From Mycobacteroides chelonae (GTDB lineage: Bacteria; Actinomycetota; Actinomycetes; Mycobacteriales; Mycobacteriaceae), in NCBI GenBank assembly GCA_014204435.1, contig JACHLF010000004.1:1-64000 (forward strand): a stretch of 64,000 nucleotides of DNA. The letters run 5' to 3'. The position numbers were made by a program, and so were the translations under genes. Of this stretch, positions 48,130-55,896 are shown one piece after another; within the stretch, counting starts at the first letter, position 1; each line of letters starts with the position of its first letter. Below the pieces are notes generated by a model. The model was not told the origin of the DNA. It did no database searches and saw only the letters and a list, made by a program, of their open reading frames with translations.

Positions 48130-49659
48130 GTGGCTAAGAGCGACGACTGGCGCATGTCGACAGGTTTGCGCAGGGTATCGGCGGTGCTGGCGGCAGCCGT
48201 TCTGGCCATCGGTGGGGCGAAGGTCGCCAGCGACCACGCGGTTCCCGGCAGTGGATTTTCGACGGTGCAAACTGCAGCAGCTGACCCGACTGGCCCCACG
48301 GGTGGCCCAGGTGGTGACGGAGGAATGAATGGGTCTCAGTTTCAGCCACCCGGCCTACCGCCACAGCAACCTGACTACCAAGGGGGCGTCAATCAGCCGC
48401 CACTGGACCAAAACGGCGGGGTGAGCATATACAACACGGGATCGCCTGGTGTGCAACAGGTTCCGGGGCGGCAAGGTGGGCAGCAGCCCCAGCAGGGCTG
48501 GGATCAGCCTGCCCATGGCACGCAGATCCCCGACTACTCCACCGCGCCCGGATACACCCAAGGGCCCGGTCAATCCAATCCTGACTATCAGGCGCCACAA
48601 CAAAATTCACCCCAGCAGCCACAACAAGGCAACCAGAACCAGCAGCCCCAACAGGGGACCCAGAATCAGCAACCAAGCCAAGCTCCCTCGCAGACGCAGC
48701 AGCCTGACCAGAATGATCAACAGGATCAGGGCGATCAGCAGCGGCAGCAGCAGTGTGAGCAGCAGGCGCAGGATTACGGGATGTTGCAGGAGTTCGTCAG
48801 CCTCATAAGCTCTGGTGTGGGCGGAGCGGGCAGTGTGTTCAAGAAGCCAGATCGCGGCTGGCAGCCCGCGTTTGAATGTTCTTGCGCGCCTAACCAACAG
48901 AAGCCGCAGTCAAAGAACGGTCCGTGCGACTGGCCGGTGGTCGGAGGCCTGTTCTGCGAAACGGTCACTGGCACGGCTCAGCCAGATCCCAACGTCACAC
49001 CTACCAAGCCCAAGGAACCCGAGTGCAAGCTGCCGGAGTTTAATCCGGTAGAGATGCGCCAAGCCCCTGGCAGCAGTCCGCACGAGAGTTCTAGGGGCGG
49101 CAATCCGATAAAGTGGATCATTCTGCATACCGAGTCCCCGCCGGTTCATCTGCCCAGCGGTGAAGTAGATCCGTCTGACCCGGGTATCCCTGGCAAGACG
49201 GCTCAGCAACTCGGCGAATACCTGTGGACTGATCACCAAGATGGTGCAGGAAACGACACAAGCGTGTCCTACCACTGGGTCGTTGATAGCTTCGGCAATG
49301 TGGTCTCCAATATTCCCGAAAGCGCGGCCTCCTGGTCGGCAGCCAACGCCAACTCGCAGTCGATCAACCTGAACTTCGCAGGTTCCGGTATCGGTTGGGA
49401 TAGGCGGACTTGGCTAGTTGATAACGCGAAAGCACTTGATATGGCGGCGTTTATTACCGCCCGAGCTGCGAAACAAAACGGTATACCGCTTAATTTCATC
49501 CGTGCCGATGGATCGGGCGTGGCACCGACTCAGCCAGGGATCGCCGAGCATGCCGCAGGTGGCGCGGACTGGGGTGGACACCAGGACGTAGGTAAGGGTT
49601 TTCCGTGGGACGTATTCCAACAGAAAGTGGAGCAATACACGAAATGCTTACCGTCATGA
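48130..49659 (+). CDS. Secreted N-acetylmuramoyl-L-alanine amidase (Amidase_2/PGRP fold) with Gln-rich region
   Basis: 509 aa. The signal peptide (VLAAAVLAIGGAKVASDHA) is followed by a long Pro/Gln/Gly-rich region (about 50-210, repeats of QQPQQG). A Cys-containing segment and an Amidase_2 domain follow (about 320-505): KWIILHTESP, SYHWVVDSFGNVVSNI, SWSAANANSQSINLNFAG and WGGHQDVGKGFPWD, the His residues being likely zinc ligands. It should cut peptidoglycan stem peptides outside the cell. GTG 48130 follows GGGAGGG by nine bases. It overlaps the next lipoprotein gene. Confidence 0.85.
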   Translation: MAKSDDWRMSTGLRRVSAVLAAAVLAIGGAKVASDHAVPGSGFSTVQTAAADPTGPTGGPGGDGGMNGSQFQPPGLPPQQPDYQGGVNQPPLDQNGGVSIYNTGSPGVQQVPGRQGGQQPQQGWDQPAHGTQIPDYSTAPGYTQGPGQSNPDYQAPQQNSPQQPQQGNQNQQPQQGTQNQQPSQAPSQTQQPDQNDQQDQGDQQRQQQCEQQAQDYGMLQEFVSLISSGVGGAGSVFKKPDRGWQPAFECSCAPNQQKPQSKNGPCDWPVVGGLFCETVTGTAQPDPNVTPTKPKEPECKLPEFNPVEMRQAPGSSPHESSRGGNPIKWIILHTESPPVHLPSGEVDPSDPGIPGKTAQQLGEYLWTDHQDGAGNDTSVSYHWVVDSFGNVVSNIPESAASWSAANANSQSINLNFAGSGIGWDRRTWLVDNAKALDMAAFITARAAKQNGIPLNFIRADGSGVAPTQPGIAEHAAGGADWGGHQDVGKGFPWDVFQQKVEQYTKCLPS

Positions 49660-50312
49660 TCACGCGTTGGGTGGCGGCTATCGCCTTGACCACCGCTCTG
49701 GCAAGTAGCGTCGTGGGCTGCGGGCCCGGCGATGTCGTCCAATCGCCAGCTTCGGCAGCGACCACGACCGTCGCACCCAACGGTGACCTGCGGGGCCGCT
49801 CTGATGACGAGCTGAAAGCTCTGATGCCGCCAGAGAAGGACTTCCCGTTTCCAATGCAGGCTGACTACGGTCCGATGACCTCCAGTCCAGAACCCAAACT
49901 ACCGATCCGCTGCGATCAGGGCCCCCTGGATCACCTAGGCCCGAACCTTGACACCGTGATCTCGTTCGGAGGCAGCAGCGATCAGGGAAGGACTCGCAAC
50001 GACCTCATCGGGCTGGGTCTCTATCGCATCAAGAACGGCAACAATGTGCTGTCCTCTGTCAGGGATTTTGTGAAGACTTGTCCAGAGTTTGCCTTTAAAA
50101 CCGACTCCGGCGACAGGAAAATCACCTATCGCACCGAGTCGGTTCCTGAGGTGCCCGCTGAACAAACCTACGGATTCTCGTACTCGCACAACACAATTTT
50201 CCTCGCAGAAAGCCGCGGACTCGTTGTCGATATGGAAATCCGGCCCGATTCGGATCGGGCTGTGGCTGAGCGCTTGTTCCGTACGGTGCTGGACAACATC
50301 TCGAAAGCATGA
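49656..50312 (+). CDS. Lipoprotein of unknown function in the amidase operon
   Basis: 218 aa from ATG 49656, which overlaps the amidase stop (ATGA); ATG 49644 is an alternative. The signal peptide ends in lipobox SVVGC. The mature part resembles PknH-like/sensor-type extracellular domains of mycobacteria in size, but I cannot name the family. One Cys pair (CDQG and CPEF) may form a disulfide. Its own stop overlaps the start of the next lipoprotein. Confidence 0.7.
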   Translation: MITRWVAAIALTTALASSVVGCGPGDVVQSPASAATTTVAPNGDLRGRSDDELKALMPPEKDFPFPMQADYGPMTSSPEPKLPIRCDQGPLDHLGPNLDTVISFGGSSDQGRTRNDLIGLGLYRIKNGNNVLSSVRDFVKTCPEFAFKTDSGDRKITYRTESVPEVPAEQTYGFSYSHNTIFLAESRGLVVDMEIRPDSDRAVAERLFRTVLDNISKA

Positions 50313-50932
50313 GTCAGAGCATGCGTTTCTTGCGCCCATCATGGGCAACATTCCTACCTAGCTGGGCCGTGCGCGCTGGTGTGGCCTTAATGTGCCTGGC
50401 AGTCTCGTCGTGCGGTTCACCCACCGAAGGTCCCTCGAAAACGGTGCCCGCTACAGCGTCCTCTCAACAGGATTCGACGGACTTCTCCAGTATTCCGGGC
50501 CAGTTTCCGTCTCCTGCTTCGCTGACAGCCAACGGTGAACACGAGGCGCCAGTGGGTGGCTGTGTGAATCTGTCGGGGCCGGGTGTCAACGCGGTTTTGA
50601 CATTGGTCGATTGCGGATCGGGGCAGTACACGTATCGGATTGTGCAGCGGGTCAATAGATCCCGCGAGTGCGGCGATGCCGACCGCTCCTATTACCGCAA
50701 CTCTAAGGACACCGGCCAATACACCGCATGCCTTGACTTAGCATGGGACAAAGGTGCATGTCTCAACCTGGGGAACCCGGTAGCAAAAGTCGCCTGCGAC
50801 GATCCCAAGGCACCCGAGAGGTACAAGCCGATCAAGGTTGTGTTGAACACCTCGACAGTCGATGCATGCCCGAATGGTGGGTACGCGCACCCGCAACGGC
50901 GTTTTACGGTCTGCACGCAGCGTCAACCCTAA
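50309..50932 (+). CDS. LppU-like lipoprotein in the amidase operon
   Basis: 207 aa. The signal ends in lipobox AVSSC. The domain has six further Cys, with GGCVNLSG, LVDCGSGQYTYRIV, YTACLDLAWDKGACLNLG and the terminal FTVCTQR, a pattern like the mycobacterial LppU/DUF group of small disulfide-bonded lipoproteins. ATGA overlap with the preceding gene makes amidase-lipoprotein-lipoprotein one coupled operon. Confidence 0.68.
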   Translation: MSQSMRFLRPSWATFLPSWAVRAGVALMCLAVSSCGSPTEGPSKTVPATASSQQDSTDFSSIPGQFPSPASLTANGEHEAPVGGCVNLSGPGVNAVLTLVDCGSGQYTYRIVQRVNRSRECGDADRSYYRNSKDTGQYTACLDLAWDKGACLNLGNPVAKVACDDPKAPERYKPIKVVLNTSTVDACPNGGYAHPQRRFTVCTQRQP

Positions 50933-50962
50933 AACGCGGCTCAGCAGTAGACTTCTGGATTT

Positions 50963-51736
50963 GTGGCTGGGCTGCGTGGGATGCGGCGATGGTCAGACCA
51001 TGACCTTGCGGTGTTGCGGGATCGGTCGCTGACCGCGCGGCAGGTGGCGGACCGCCTAGATCGATCGCTCTATGCGGTGGAGCAGGCGCGTATCGCCTAT
51101 GCCAATGATGTGCCGAATCCGGGTAGGCAGCGTGTCCGGCAGCCGTGGTCGGAGGCTGAGCTGACGGTGGCGTTGGATCGGTCGTTGACAATGTCGCAGG
51201 AGGCCAAACAGCTGGGGCGCACGGTGCGCTCGGCGCGTGCACTGTATTCACATGGCCGCACCGGCGAATCGGATCGGCGGCAGCGGTGGACACCAGCCGA
51301 TATCGAAGTGCTACTTGATGACACGCTCTCGACTGCCGAGGTCGCCCAACGGCTGAACCGGTCGGTGGGCACGGTGTATTACGCGCGGCGCCGCTACGGT
51401 CGGCAGGTGCCTGCGGACGCGCACGGGACGTTGTTGGCGTGGCGGTTCCACGGCTGCACATGCGAGCCGTGCCAAGAGTTTGGCCGTAGCTTCCGCGAAC
51501 GCACCATCGATCCCGTCGAGGAATCGGCGCGCTCACGGGAGTTCTCCCAACGCATGCAAGACATCACGCGTCCCACGGCCAAGCATTTCGGTGAGCCATG
51601 GACCGATGAAGAATTCGCGATCGCCTGCAACCCCGAGATCCGCATCGTGGATGCCGCACTACAACTAGGTCGCACCGCCAAAGCCGTCCAAGCTGCCCGG
51701 TGGCGGTTCCTTCCCCCTGACGGCCCGAAACGCTAA
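50963..51736 (+). CDS. DNA-binding protein with four Myb/SANT-like repeats
   Basis: 257 aa from GTG 50963. Four similar helix-turn-helix units each begin with an aromatic/acidic motif: RRWSDHDLAVL (about 8), QPWSEAELTVAL (about 61), QRWTPADIEVLL (about 107) and EPWTDEEFAIA (about 211), each continuing V/A-A-x-x-L-x-R-[ST] and ending A-R-x-x-Y/F. Between units 3 and 4 is an insert with HGCTCEPC that may bind zinc. I do not know this protein; a regulator or terminase-small-subunit-like factor of the element are options. Confidence 0.65.
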   Translation: MAGLRGMRRWSDHDLAVLRDRSLTARQVADRLDRSLYAVEQARIAYANDVPNPGRQRVRQPWSEAELTVALDRSLTMSQEAKQLGRTVRSARALYSHGRTGESDRRQRWTPADIEVLLDDTLSTAEVAQRLNRSVGTVYYARRRYGRQVPADAHGTLLAWRFHGCTCEPCQEFGRSFRERTIDPVEESARSREFSQRMQDITRPTAKHFGEPWTDEEFAIACNPEIRIVDAALQLGRTAKAVQAARWRFLPPDGPKR

Positions 51737-52001
51737 CAAACGTTCACGTGAAGGCCGGAGCCGACGTTGTGCCCCCGGCGCAGTGCCGCTACTCAACTCG
51801 CCCGGTGCGTTACGACCCTCGGCAAGGTGTTGCTTGACGGGCCACACCGCCCTGGCAGTACCGGCGCGGCTAGTTCTTCGGGCTACACCGAAAAACTCCC
51901 GTGCCCACGCTGTGCCCACAGTTACAGATATTTGTGGTGATTTAGCGTGAGGTATTTTGGCCGGTAAGCGCACTATCGGTGAGTCCATTTGGTCCGCTAT
52001 A
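51737..52001. other. Right end of element 2 without genes
   Basis: No credible reading frame. The TGCCC pair at 51902-51921 mirrors the one at 46921-46940. Otherwise this is featureless sequence leading to the third att copy. Confidence 0.5.
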
Positions 52002-52026
52002 TCGGTTCGAGTCCGACTGGGGGCAC
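52002..52026 (+). repeat. att copy 3 (right end of element 2)
   Basis: The 25 bases of the T arm and 3' acceptor of tRNA-Leu plus one base, identical to 42090-42114 and 46825-46849. Sequence before it differs, so the crossover of element 2 lies within these 25 bases. Confidence 0.85.
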
Positions 52027-52089
52027 AGAGTATGAGGAGGCTTATCTAGGCATTCGGTCGGATGTGCGGCACCACTGTGAGCATTTCGT

Positions 52090-52325
52090 ATGCACGCCCC
52101 GTCACACTCGCGTAACAACTTGCGAAGGGGTGTCTCGGCGCTGGGCAAAATCGGCTGTCGTGACACCAGGACGAACACCATCGTCGATGTCGGCGCGTTT
52201 GAGCCAGTTGTGCACCGGGCCTCGCTGACCCCGACATCAGCAGCGATCTGCGTCAACGGCGCATCACCCTGGCGGGCAACCCGGACAACGTCGTCCCGGA
52301 ACTCCTTCGGATACGGCTTGGGCAT
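52090..52325 (-). pseudogene. IS3-type transposase OrfA remnant
   Basis: From ATG 52325 the frame reads MPKPYPKEFRDDVVRVARQG, then TQIAADVGVSEA, the DNA-binding OrfA of IS3-family elements. After a frameshift it continues VHNWLKRADIDDGVRPGVT in another frame. No OrfB or clear terminal repeats are visible. It lies just outside the third att copy. Confidence 0.75.
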
Positions 52326-52498
52326 GATTCAAATCCTCCCACCTGAGAACCCCACGATCCTCAGACATCAGGAGTCAACCCAACCGACAGCAGCCCCCCC
52401 CTTTGCTTTTCGGTCATAATGGCCCAACCGCTGCGCTTTCCTAGCTCTACGTGCACGTTTCTCGCAGGCCAGGCGGCGAGACTCGCCCCGTTGATGCA

Positions 52499-52918
52499 CT
52501 ACTGCAGCGGTTCGCCGATGTCAGGGAGTAACGAAATGTCCTGAGGTTTACCGTATCTCCGAAACATGGCAGCTGTTTCTCGAACATTCCGCTTAGCCCA
52601 GTCGGCACTGAAGTCGCTCAGCCACTGGTACTCAAACTTGAAGCGTTCTTTCCGGTCGCCCACACGCTTTGCGGCTTGGCTCGAGATGATGTCTTCGCAG
52701 TACCAATAGAGAAGGTCGTCAAGGCTTCCCGCACGGTCGAAGCCCAGTTGTCCGCGCTCATAGAATGTGAAGTGATACGAACCATCCTCGGCGACATAGA
52801 TATTGAGGCCATCATTGGTACGAAGCCCAACAGTCATCGGACGCACGCCCAGCTTTGCAGATAGCCGGTCGATCTCGGCCTGAAGGTGATTCGACTTATC
52901 GTCCAAGGGGAGGTCCAT
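52499..52918 (-). CDS. Imm63-like immunity protein
   Basis: 139 aa, acidic, cytoplasmic. GSLDDLLYWYCEDIISSQAA and FKFEYQWLSDFSADWAKRN resemble the immunity family Imm63. It is encoded directly after the TNT-domain toxin and its ATG lies 23 bases inside that gene, so the two are coupled. The classical M. tuberculosis antitoxin for TNT (IFT) looks different, so this would be another solution for the same enzyme. Confidence 0.65.
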   Translation of the reverse strand: MDLPLDDKSNHLQAEIDRLSAKLGVRPMTVGLRTNDGLNIYVAEDGSYHFTFYERGQLGFDRAGSLDDLLYWYCEDIISSQAAKRVGDRKERFKFEYQWLSDFSADWAKRNVRETAAMFRRYGKPQDISLLPDIGEPLQ

Positions 52919-54698
52919 CTTCCTCGATTATTCCCATCTTCAGTAGATCCTTCACTCTCGGTGTGACGCCTTCGGGGCCTGTGATCATGTATTGCGGGAC
53001 ACCGGGAGATGGAGTCTGTCCAAACCATGGCTGGACTGGTCCTTCCACGATGTCCCAGCCGGGAGGAAGCGGCTCTCCGGTCAGCATGTACCGCGTGTAT
53101 TGGCCGCCTACAGATTCGGGCGCTATAGCTCGCCCCGATACAGGGGTTCCGTCCGGTGCAAGGTAGCGCCCCCACTCCGAGCCGAACCGGTCGATGATTG
53201 TTCCGGCTGGAAGGTTGGCTGACTTCGGGACATAGCCCGGCGGAAATCCGTTATTCTCTGTGGGGTAGTGCCGCGCTTCTGGTGTACCAAAATGGTTTTC
53301 AAAATCCTGCCACGGCATGTCACCTGTGGGGTTCCAACCTCTCAGCACAGATGCGGGTGCGCCGCCCTCGGTGAGGATTTCCGCGGGAAGCCCAGCCCTT
53401 ACTGCCGCCCCTTCGCCGCCGAGCATCAGACCGGGTATGGCTTGCGAGGCGATTGCAGATTTGTGTCCGAGGAAGGCTTCGGGGTTGTCGATGGCGGATT
53501 TGGCTTCGTTGATGCCGTCGATGACATTGTTGATCGGGTTTAGCCGGTGCAGCAGTCCTTCCCCGGTGTTCTTCCACGCGTCTTTGAAGTCGTCGAGTCC
53601 GTTGGCGCCCACCATGTCTTGGATTCCCTTAATGCCTTCATCCCAACTCGTGCGATAGGCGTCGCTGAAGGTTTCCTTCACGCGCTCTTGTGGACCGCCT
53701 TCCGGAACCGCGACCATGGGGCGATCTTGCTGCGCCCCGCTGATCGCATCTGCCAGGCGTGACTCCACCTGATCTGCTGGCACCGTGGCTTGCAGGTACT
53801 TGCGCATCGTGTCGATAGCAGCTTTGTCCTGTGGACTGTTGGGGTCCAGTTTCGGCGCCAGGGTCTGACGAGGATCACCCGGCCGTGGCGACTGCTCCAA
53901 GGGGCTCTTGGGCTCCGTGATGCCTAGCGCGCCCAAGTTCCCGGTGAGGCTTCCTGCCCGCGGATCGGGTTGCAACGGTTTATCGCCAGGTGAGGGCGGG
54001 CCAAGCTTGGGTGCGTTCGGATCCACCGCGGTGAAGGCAGCCGCTTGAGTGCTGGCCGGTGTGTTGGATTGCGGATACCAATCCTTATAGAAATTTCCAT
54101 CCTTCGCGGCGGGAACATCGGCAGGTTTTGCCTGGGCAACAGCGTTGTTGACGTTGAAGGTGGCGGACGCCAGATTCAACTCACCCGCGACCTTGGCTTC
54201 GCCGGCCTCTATCTGGCTTTTGACAGTTTGTGTTGCCGCCCACCATTTGTCAGCGCTGTCTTTGAGTTCCTTGGCCATGGTTGCCACGGACTGACGGCTT
54301 TTCTCAACAGCCCCATCACTCATACCGCTGGGCGGGGTGTACGTCATGGACAGGTCATCGTTAACCGTAACGCCCTGCTGTTGTTCAGCATGATTGATGA
54401 TTGCCTTGGCGGCGGTCAACGGAGGTAACACGCTGTAGGTGACAGTCGACGTGACTTCGTCGGCCAGTGCATCGATGGTATCGCGAATGGAGCCAACAGT
54501 TTTCAGGCCATCGCCAGCGTTCTGCTGCGCGGCCTCGGCAAACTGTCCTTCCCAGTAGGTGCCACCTGGCTTATCCACATAGCCTTTGAATGTTTCAGTC
54601 CGCGACTCCAGCTTCTGGACGGACTGCTTCCAGCTCTGTACCGGAGCAAGGTAGGCATTCTGATCAGTATTCAGGATCAGCTGTTTAGTGGGAGACAT
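52896..54698 (-). CDS. T7SS-secreted toxin with C-terminal TNT (NAD glycohydrolase) domain
   Basis: 600 aa. The N-terminal 200 residues are helical with a W-x-G turn (GTYWEGQFAEAAQQ). A Pro-rich middle (about 205-290) precedes a helical linker, and the last 105 residues are a TNT domain: GYVPKSANLPAGTIIDRFGS, EWGRYLAPDGTPVS, GGQYTRYMLTGE and PWFGQTPSPGVPQYM. In CpnT of M. tuberculosis this domain hydrolyses NAD+ and uses Arg, Tyr and Gln residues; the Arg/Tyr pair and the FGQ Gln are present. Encoded between an EspC-like partner and the immunity gene. Confidence 0.88.
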   Translation of the reverse strand: MSPTKQLILNTDQNAYLAPVQSWKQSVQKLESRTETFKGYVDKPGGTYWEGQFAEAAQQNAGDGLKTVGSIRDTIDALADEVTSTVTYSVLPPLTAAKAIINHAEQQQGVTVNDDLSMTYTPPSGMSDGAVEKSRQSVATMAKELKDSADKWWAATQTVKSQIEAGEAKVAGELNLASATFNVNNAVAQAKPADVPAAKDGNFYKDWYPQSNTPASTQAAAFTAVDPNAPKLGPPSPGDKPLQPDPRAGSLTGNLGALGITEPKSPLEQSPRPGDPRQTLAPKLDPNSPQDKAAIDTMRKYLQATVPADQVESRLADAISGAQQDRPMVAVPEGGPQERVKETFSDAYRTSWDEGIKGIQDMVGANGLDDFKDAWKNTGEGLLHRLNPINNVIDGINEAKSAIDNPEAFLGHKSAIASQAIPGLMLGGEGAAVRAGLPAEILTEGGAPASVLRGWNPTGDMPWQDFENHFGTPEARHYPTENNGFPPGYVPKSANLPAGTIIDRFGSEWGRYLAPDGTPVSGRAIAPESVGGQYTRYMLTGEPLPPGWDIVEGPVQPWFGQTPSPGVPQYMITGPEGVTPRVKDLLKMGIIEEDGPPLGR

Positions 54699-54713
54699 CG
54701 TGGGGCGCCTCGA

Positions 54714-55046
54714 TCAGCCTTTGCGGCCCAGGGTTGGGACGCTCTTCATCAACGCCACCCCGTGCTCTTCATTGCCGATCAAACCTTGGCGACCGACCTC
54801 GCACACCTCACCGAAGACGTTCATCCACCCCGCGACAATCTTCTGAGCGTTCGGCAACGTCCTACCCGTCAACGAGGAAATCGCCACCAACGCCGGATCA
54901 GTACCGTCGGACGTCGCCCCTGCGGGGGCGGTCTCGCCTCGGATCGCTTGAGCTAGCTCTTGAACCTGTGGACGCAACTTCCCCAACGCGTCTAGATCGG
55001 CCTCAATCCGATCCGTCACCCCGAACACCCCCCGAAAGTTTGGCAT
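54714..55046 (-). CDS. EspC-like/WXG-type partner of the TNT toxin
   Basis: 110 aa from ATG 55046 (an earlier in-frame ATG at 55064 is possible). MPNFRGVFGVTDRIEADLDA and the helical QVQELAQAI region fit small ESX-secreted partner proteins. It precedes the TNT toxin by 15 bases, the same gene order as the cassette at 44890-45162. Confidence 0.68.
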   Translation of the reverse strand: MPNFRGVFGVTDRIEADLDALGKLRPQVQELAQAIRGETAPAGATSDGTDPALVAISSLTGRTLPNAQKIVAGWMNVFGEVCEVGRQGLIGNEEHGVALMKSVPTLGRKG

Positions 55047-55247
55047 AGCAACCCACGCTCCCACTCGCGGAAACTATACTCGGCGGCCAGATCTCCGTAC
55101 AGAATGTTGGACCTCACCATTGGCGCCCAGTTAATTGGGCGCGACGACTCAGCTGGTCGTGTTCGAGCCGGCCAGTGATGGAATCCGGACGCACCCACGC
55201 CTTTCGATTCCCTGTACAGCGGGCTCGCCGCGGTCGTACATTGAGCC

Positions 55248-55890
55248 GTGGAGCCAAAGCGGCTCACGAGCCGAACCGCGAAGCTGATGCCAGCAGCGCA
55301 GGCGCCGTCGTTGCGGGTCCTGGTTGTCGGCGCCGGTGTCGGCGGCATCTCCATCGCGCGAGGGCTGTTGCGTGACGGCCATGACGTTGCCGTCTACGAG
55401 CAGCGCCCGGATGTGGCAGGCCGGTGGCGGCGCGGTGACCATCTGGTCCAATGGTGCCGCGGCATCGGGGCGTGGACATGGAGAAGGCCGGCCAGCAGCT
55501 GTCCACCGTGCGGGTCATGACATCGACGGGGTGACCGCTGGCCACTTTTGACGTGGTCACCATCGTCGAGAGGCTGGGCGAGCCGGTTCGGATGGTCCCG
55601 CGCCACGTCCTGCTTGAGCGGCTGTTGAAAGGCTTTCCGGTGGAACGTATCCGGTGTATTGCCCGGGCTATCGGAGTGGTCGGCGGCCGCGACGGGGCGC
55701 GGGTGGAATTCGCGGACGGCAGCGTGGCCGAGGCAGACGTGGTGATCGGCGCCGACGGTGGGCGTTCGATCGTTCGCGATGTCGTCGGCGCGGATCAGCC
55801 GGAGCTGACCGGCTGGTGCAGCTGGCAGGGACTGACAACCTTCCCGCACGGCGCCGATGCGCAGGTGCTTGTGCGGGTTCGTGCAAGATT
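55248..55890 (+). pseudogene. FAD-dependent monooxygenase remnant
   Basis: The first part has the FAD fold LRVLVVGAGVGGISIARGLL. After frame changes a second part from about 55553 reads RMVPRHVLLERLL and DVVIGADGGRSIVRDVV, the NAD(P)H/FAD motif of PHBH-type hydroxylases. It then stops being homologous where the acetyl-CoA hydrolase begins at 55897. The C-terminal 40% is missing and at least one frameshift is present. Confidence 0.8.
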
Positions 55891-55896
55891 GGTGCC

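Larger units (their letters stand above)
46806..52026. mobile_element. Integrated element 2, in tandem with element 1
   Basis: About 5.2 kb between the att copies at 46806 and 52002 (25 shared bases). It starts with a second, different and broken integrase, then carries a secreted amidase, two lipoproteins and a Myb-like DNA-binding protein. The cargo has no recognisable phage structural genes. Two integrations into the same tRNA end in succession give the observed order. Confidence 0.78.

Noticed and set aside
48400..48780. CAG/CAA-rich repeats considered as a CRISPR or microsatellite locus
   Set aside because: They are irregular and encode the Gln/Pro-rich arm of the amidase; there are no equal spacers.
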